Made by a program: the position numbers and the translations under genes. Below the pieces are notes generated by a model, which was not told the DNA's origin, did not search any database, and saw only the letters and a program-made list of their open reading frames with translations. DNA of 13,597 bases from Trachelipus rathkii (Eukaryota > Arthropoda > Malacostraca > Isopoda > Trachelipodidae): NCBI GenBank assembly GCA_015478945.1, contig JABUQX010014927.1, positions 1-13,597 of the forward strand, written 5' to 3'. Shown piece by piece: positions 9,791-13,597 of this stretch. Each line of letters begins with the position of its first letter. Position 1 is the stretch's first letter.

Positions 9791-11084
9791 CATATTTACA
9801 GCTGTAATTCAGTATCATGGAAAGAAATGTTGGGGTTTTTACAAAATTATATTAACTATATCATTTATTAATAGTCACTGAGTCTTGAACACAGAAAGAA
9901 AGTTTATGTTAACTAACTTATTATATACTTTGAAAGAAAACTTATCATTAGTAAAATAAAATGAAATTGCAACTTAATCATGTAAGTACATAAAATGTAA
10001 TTGCAATATTTTGAAACTGAAAAATGGCTTTCAAAGATAAAAGTGTGAAGAACATAACTTTTAAACTTCATTATCAATTTAATTATTAAAGACGTGTTAA
10101 CTATCTAAGTAAGTAGCAATAACTGACATAAGATATTAATGCAAAAACTCATAAAATTATTCTAATACACTTTCTAGATTATTGGATTTATTCAATAATT
10201 CATTGATGGAATCAGAATTATTGAACTTATAATAAGCATCGTATTGAGAGAATATAAAAAGCTTTATTCTAACATTCTACATGTTCTACAATCACATCTA
10301 TAATATATTAAATTACTTAAATGCGATTTTAACTTTCCTTCATGATCTTAATAATCTAATAAGCGCATAGAACATATTGTCGCTTAGGAATTGGTATGTT
10401 TATAGTCGTATAGATACATTTTAATTGTCAACCCCTGCCTAGCCTAAGTCTACTTTTTTATTTACTTTTATTTTTGACCATTTTCACATTTTGAGAAGAT
10501 TACTACATTTGTATAAAATTATAATTTGTCTATAATTTTATAGTTTCTTTTTGGATTTACTTAAAAGAACATTTAAAAACATTATTGCTACATAAAGATC
10601 AAAAATTAATATTTAAGGAATAAACTCTTTTTATAAAAGATATATTGATTAAAAAGTAATTTATAATGTTATTGATATCAATTTTTGAATTTTGGATTGA
10701 ACCAATTTATTGCCTGATTTTTTCAGATATTTTAACAGTGCTTAGGAGAAGTGCGATCGGTGAATGCTATATCTCTTCCTTTTCACGCATGAAACTGCAA
10801 ATGCACTCAAAAGTACTACATATACTTTAATTAAAACATATCTATTAGGTAATATGCAAATATATTAATAAGTAGGTCATAGTGTATATATATATAATAA
10901 ATATATTAAACTAGTATTTTCCTATATGTTTACTTGTATATTTAGTTATAAATTATTTTTTCATTAATATTTTTATAACTTAAAATTTATGGTTGAAATT
11001 TACACGTTAATTGATGTATATAACCTTCAAATACAATGAATATTACATAAATATTTTACCATCAGAATCCAGGAAAGGTTACTA

Positions 11085-11330
11085 TTTTTTATGTTTTTCC
11101 CGACCAGTGGGGCCCATACAAATGGAAAGGTGCACAGTTATCAGGGTTATAGTAACCCAGCCTCAGTCTGAACCAAGTCAAGATATCCCAGCCATCGGTG
11201 GGCATGGCTAGGCTCTGGACTCACAGACCTACCGTGCGTGAGGGCTAATAGGAATGTAGGTGTCTGTATGTGTATATTAGTTTGTACCGTTGTATGTGTT
11301 GGGCTATGGATGAGTGAGGTGAGGGTATTG
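11085..11330. other. GC-rich repeat-like island, unclassified
   Basis: A sharp rise in GC in an AT-rich background, without a protein frame of recognisable family. It includes a hairpin GGGTTA-TAG-TAACCC at 11144-11158 and a TGTG-rich right end. It sits just to the left of the SINE and could be part of another transposable element, such as an untranslated region, or the continuation of a longer composite element. I cannot assign it. Confidence 0.4.
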
Positions 11331-11337
11331 AGATTAG

Positions 11338-11503
11338 TGTATATATATATCCGAAATGTAATGAATTAAGAAAAGTTCTACAAACGGCAATTTTTCGTGT
11401 CCGTCCTGGTGACTAGTCGAAAGTACAAACCCCGTTTGACGAGGACTCGAACTCACGACCCTGAAGCATGCAAACGCACCACTCAGCCCCCTGCGCCAGG
11501 TGA
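11338..11503 (-). mobile_element. tRNA-derived SINE
   Basis: On the minus strand the head is tRNA-like and carries both internal RNA polymerase III promoter boxes: A box TGGCGCAGGGGGCTGAGTGG (11498-11479) and B box AGTTCGAGTCC (11453-11443). The starts of the two boxes are 45 bases apart, as in a true tRNA. No full cloverleaf with a 3' acceptor stem can be closed, so it is not a functional tRNA gene. A tRNA-unrelated body of about 80 bases follows (11430-11352), then a short TA tail (11338-11351). Such elements are copied by a partner LINE; whether that is the LINE in the intron cannot be told, as no shared 3' end was seen. Boundaries are approximate and no clear target-site duplication is visible in the TA-rich flanks. 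Confidence 0.8.
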
Positions 11504-12189
11504 ATAGAAATATATATTATATATTAATATACATCTAACTATCATATATATATATATCATTATACTCACATATTTTAAATAATATTTTTACAACTATCTT
11601 GAAATTGTGTTTAAAATATATAAATATTAATAATTATATAAAATTTATTTCATTGAAAAGTATACTACAATGTGAACGGTATATATGAAACGAAAGCTTG
11701 GTATGGCCAGCCTCCCAAATCCTGTATGAAGGATATAAAATAAATGTTGAAGCTAAGGAAAAATAAATATTTTTGATTTTTGCTTGAAACTTAGTAATAG
11801 AATACTTAACACAAAATAATACTAAATACTCTAGAAAAACGAGAATTTATTTTTACTTCTAAATCAAAAAACTACAATCGGATTTTTGAATCTTTTTGTT
11901 CTTTGCTAGCGTAAGCTCTATATTTTTCCAAAACACATATATCATTTCCTATTATCTGAAGTAGTGTGAAGCAAGAGTTACAAGAAATATTGAGGTTTTC
12001 TATAATTTATTTATTTCTCTGTTGAGAAAAGTTAATTTTTCATGTATATATTATTATCAGCGAAACAAAGGAAAGACGGGGAAAGGGGACATGAGTGGGA
12101 TCAAAATCTATAATGAACTATATAGAGATCAAAATGTAATAAAAAAAGAGGAAAGGAGAGTAGTAAAAAGTTACTAGACCTTTTGCCAA
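11504..12189. other. AT-rich spacer with no recognised feature
   Basis: Stops in all frames; no gene or repeat family recognised. A short G-rich purine stretch at about 12067-12100 is the only compositional irregularity. Confidence 0.55.
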
Positions 12190-12468
12190 CTAGATATAAT
12201 ATATATAATAATGCTGACCTATATTGTGATATCTTTATATATAATATATTATATATTATTATGGCCTTATATACAATTTTTATAATTATAAATTAAAATT
12301 ATATATATAATTTAAAATATTTATTATTATATATATATTATTATTTATAATTATTAAATATATATATATTATATTTATATATATATATATATATATATAA
12401 TACGTCTAAATATATATTATATATATATATTATATATATATATATATATATAATATCCGTATATATAT

Positions 12469-12554
<86 letters not shown>

Positions 12555-12595
12555 TATATAATATAATATATATTATATATATATATATATATATA

Positions 12596-12650
<55 letters not shown>

Positions 12651-12725
12651 TTATTTTAATTATTTATTTTAATTAATTTAATATATTTATAATATATAAT
12701 ATATATATATAATTTATAATTATAA
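12190..12725. repeat. Long TA-rich satellite-like tract
   Basis: More than 500 bases almost entirely of A and T, including a pure TA run at about 12475-12546 and several TATTATA variants. It is self-complementary, able to form cruciforms, and its true length in the genome is doubtful because such tracts collapse or expand in assembly. Possible nucleosome-poor or matrix-attachment DNA, but nothing specific shows this. Confidence 0.9.
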
Positions 12726-13199
12726 TTTTTATTATATATTTCGTTTTGACATGTCTTTCACACATGTTAACTCTACGGTTATTTAGTATGTGCGAATATT
12801 CTCGGTATATTATTATATTATTATATTAATTATTTATATATATATTTATATATAATTATTATATATACATATATTATACTTATTCTATTAATATATCGAA
12901 AATTTCTCATATTATATCGTTAATATTTATTTAATTATTAGAATTTATTAATTTGATTTTATTAAAATGTAATTTTTTATATATATATTTGTCATTATAT
13001 ATATATTCTTTTTTTTTTTAAAATATTTTTTTCTTATATTATTATATATGGAAAATTATCTGTATTAATATTTCTCTAATATAGAATATGTCTAAATTTA
13101 TGAATTATTAATATAATAGAAATTTATTTATCAATATATCCATTCTTGAACATCAATATTTATATAATTTGAAATTTTTTATTGAAATTCTATTTGTGT
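12726..13199. other. AT-rich spacer
   Basis: Continues the AT-rich composition with short TA arrays (about 12836-12870 and 12980-13005). No gene, RNA gene or regulatory feature recognised. Confidence 0.6.
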
Positions 13200-13276
13200 C
13201 CATTTTGCCCACCCATTTTGCCCAAAAGACCTGGGTTTTTAAAAACCGGGTGGGCTGGCAATTTTAATAAAAAACC
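13200..13276. other. GC-rich palindromic, homopolymer-rich island
   Basis: GCCCACCC at 13207-13214 is the perfect inverted partner of GGGTGGGC at 13248-13255, and the interior contains a second near-palindrome (ACCTGGGTTTTT / AAAAACCGGGT, 13229-13251). The predicted hairpin is strong for so AT-rich a region. Runs of three to five identical bases dominate, as in the island at 9692, so an assembly artefact or a tiny inverted-repeat element are both possible. Confidence 0.5.
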
Positions 13277-13597
13277 CATGCTGAGAGAAATTAAGAGATA
13301 AATAAAGGATGTTAATACTCTTTTGTAAACATTTATATAATAGTTTTACCTTGAATGTATAGTAAAATTGACAGAAGGGAATGTTTTGGGGAGGGATGGA
13401 TTACAATATAATGTGATAATCAACTGAACACATTGACTTATAAATTATGATAACAAGTCACAGCTGACTTCAGGAATTCTCAGGTATTGTGGATAATTCA
13501 CACTCACATAGTGATATAATTAATAATTTTTACGAAGGTCTGGTTATTACAGAAGTAATAATCCAGGATTAGAGTTATATATTAAACATAGTATGTA
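13277..13597. other. Unannotated right end
   Basis: Ordinary AT-rich sequence with no open frame of note. No feature can be supported. Confidence 0.6.

Larger units (their letters stand above)
8160..11080. other. Downstream region with no recognised gene
   Basis: AT-rich sequence with stops in all frames. The least AT-rich part (about 9120-9560) has a few 60-codon frames without recognisable motifs. A small inverted repeat AGGTCC / GGACCT lies at 8722-8741. No tRNA, rRNA or other RNA gene is recognised. The microsatellite at 8666 and the homopolymer island at 9692 are listed separately. Confidence 0.6.

Overview
This is a stretch of an AT-rich animal nuclear genome, most likely an arthropod and probably a decapod crustacean. 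It has no operon structure or bacterial genes. Coding exons are short and GC-rich in a sea of AT, introns are large, dinucleotide and trinucleotide microsatellites are abundant, and there are decayed LINE copies plus one tRNA-derived SINE. The decapod assignment rests mainly on the style of the LINEs (apurinic-type endonuclease plus reverse transcriptase, the kind often auto-annotated as craniofacial-development-protein-2-like) and on the microsatellite load. It is an inference, not a demonstration.

Only one cellular gene can be supported, on the + strand: a member of the SERBP1/HABP4 (Drosophila Vig) family of RGG-rich ribosome- and mRNA-binding proteins. Its terminal coding exon (7314-7790) is intact and carries the family signature TLDEWKALQ, a Lys/Trp block, an acidic run, an RGG domain and the C-terminal FPSLG. 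The upstream exon (about 1392-1673) carries the family's RGG / FRGKRE-DRQSG / VKAVDQ / SGSF-NWG block, but the reading frame switches about eight times within 280 bases. Its 3' splice donor is in phase 0, which agrees with the phase of the terminal exon. The N-terminal family domain is not visible, so the gene probably starts upstream of the window or in unrecognised sequence.

Layout: 1-1391 is upstream or intronic sequence with poly-T, TTA and TA repeats and a weak promoter-like patch. 1392-1673 is the damaged coding exon. 1674-7313 is a 5.6 kb intron holding two decayed, internally deleted LINE copies in opposite orientation (minus strand about 3180-4135, plus strand about 5000-6950), a strong cryptic 3' splice site followed by a polyadenylation signal (7067-7131), and a TTA microsatellite next to the real acceptor. 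7314-7790 is the last coding exon, followed by a 3' UTR with a candidate AATAAA at 8130. From about 8160 to the end no gene is recognised. That part holds a GC-rich repeat-like island (11085-11330), a minus-strand tRNA-derived SINE (11338-11503), a 0.5 kb TA-rich tract (12190-12725) and two odd homopolymer-rich islands (9692-9790 and 13200-13276) that look like assembly artefacts.

I did not find a convincing new biological system. The most interesting points are the inverted LINE pair inside the intron of an RNA-binding-protein gene, the tandem AAGCAG acceptor, the cryptic terminal exon, and the contrast between one heavily frameshifted exon and one perfect exon of the same gene.
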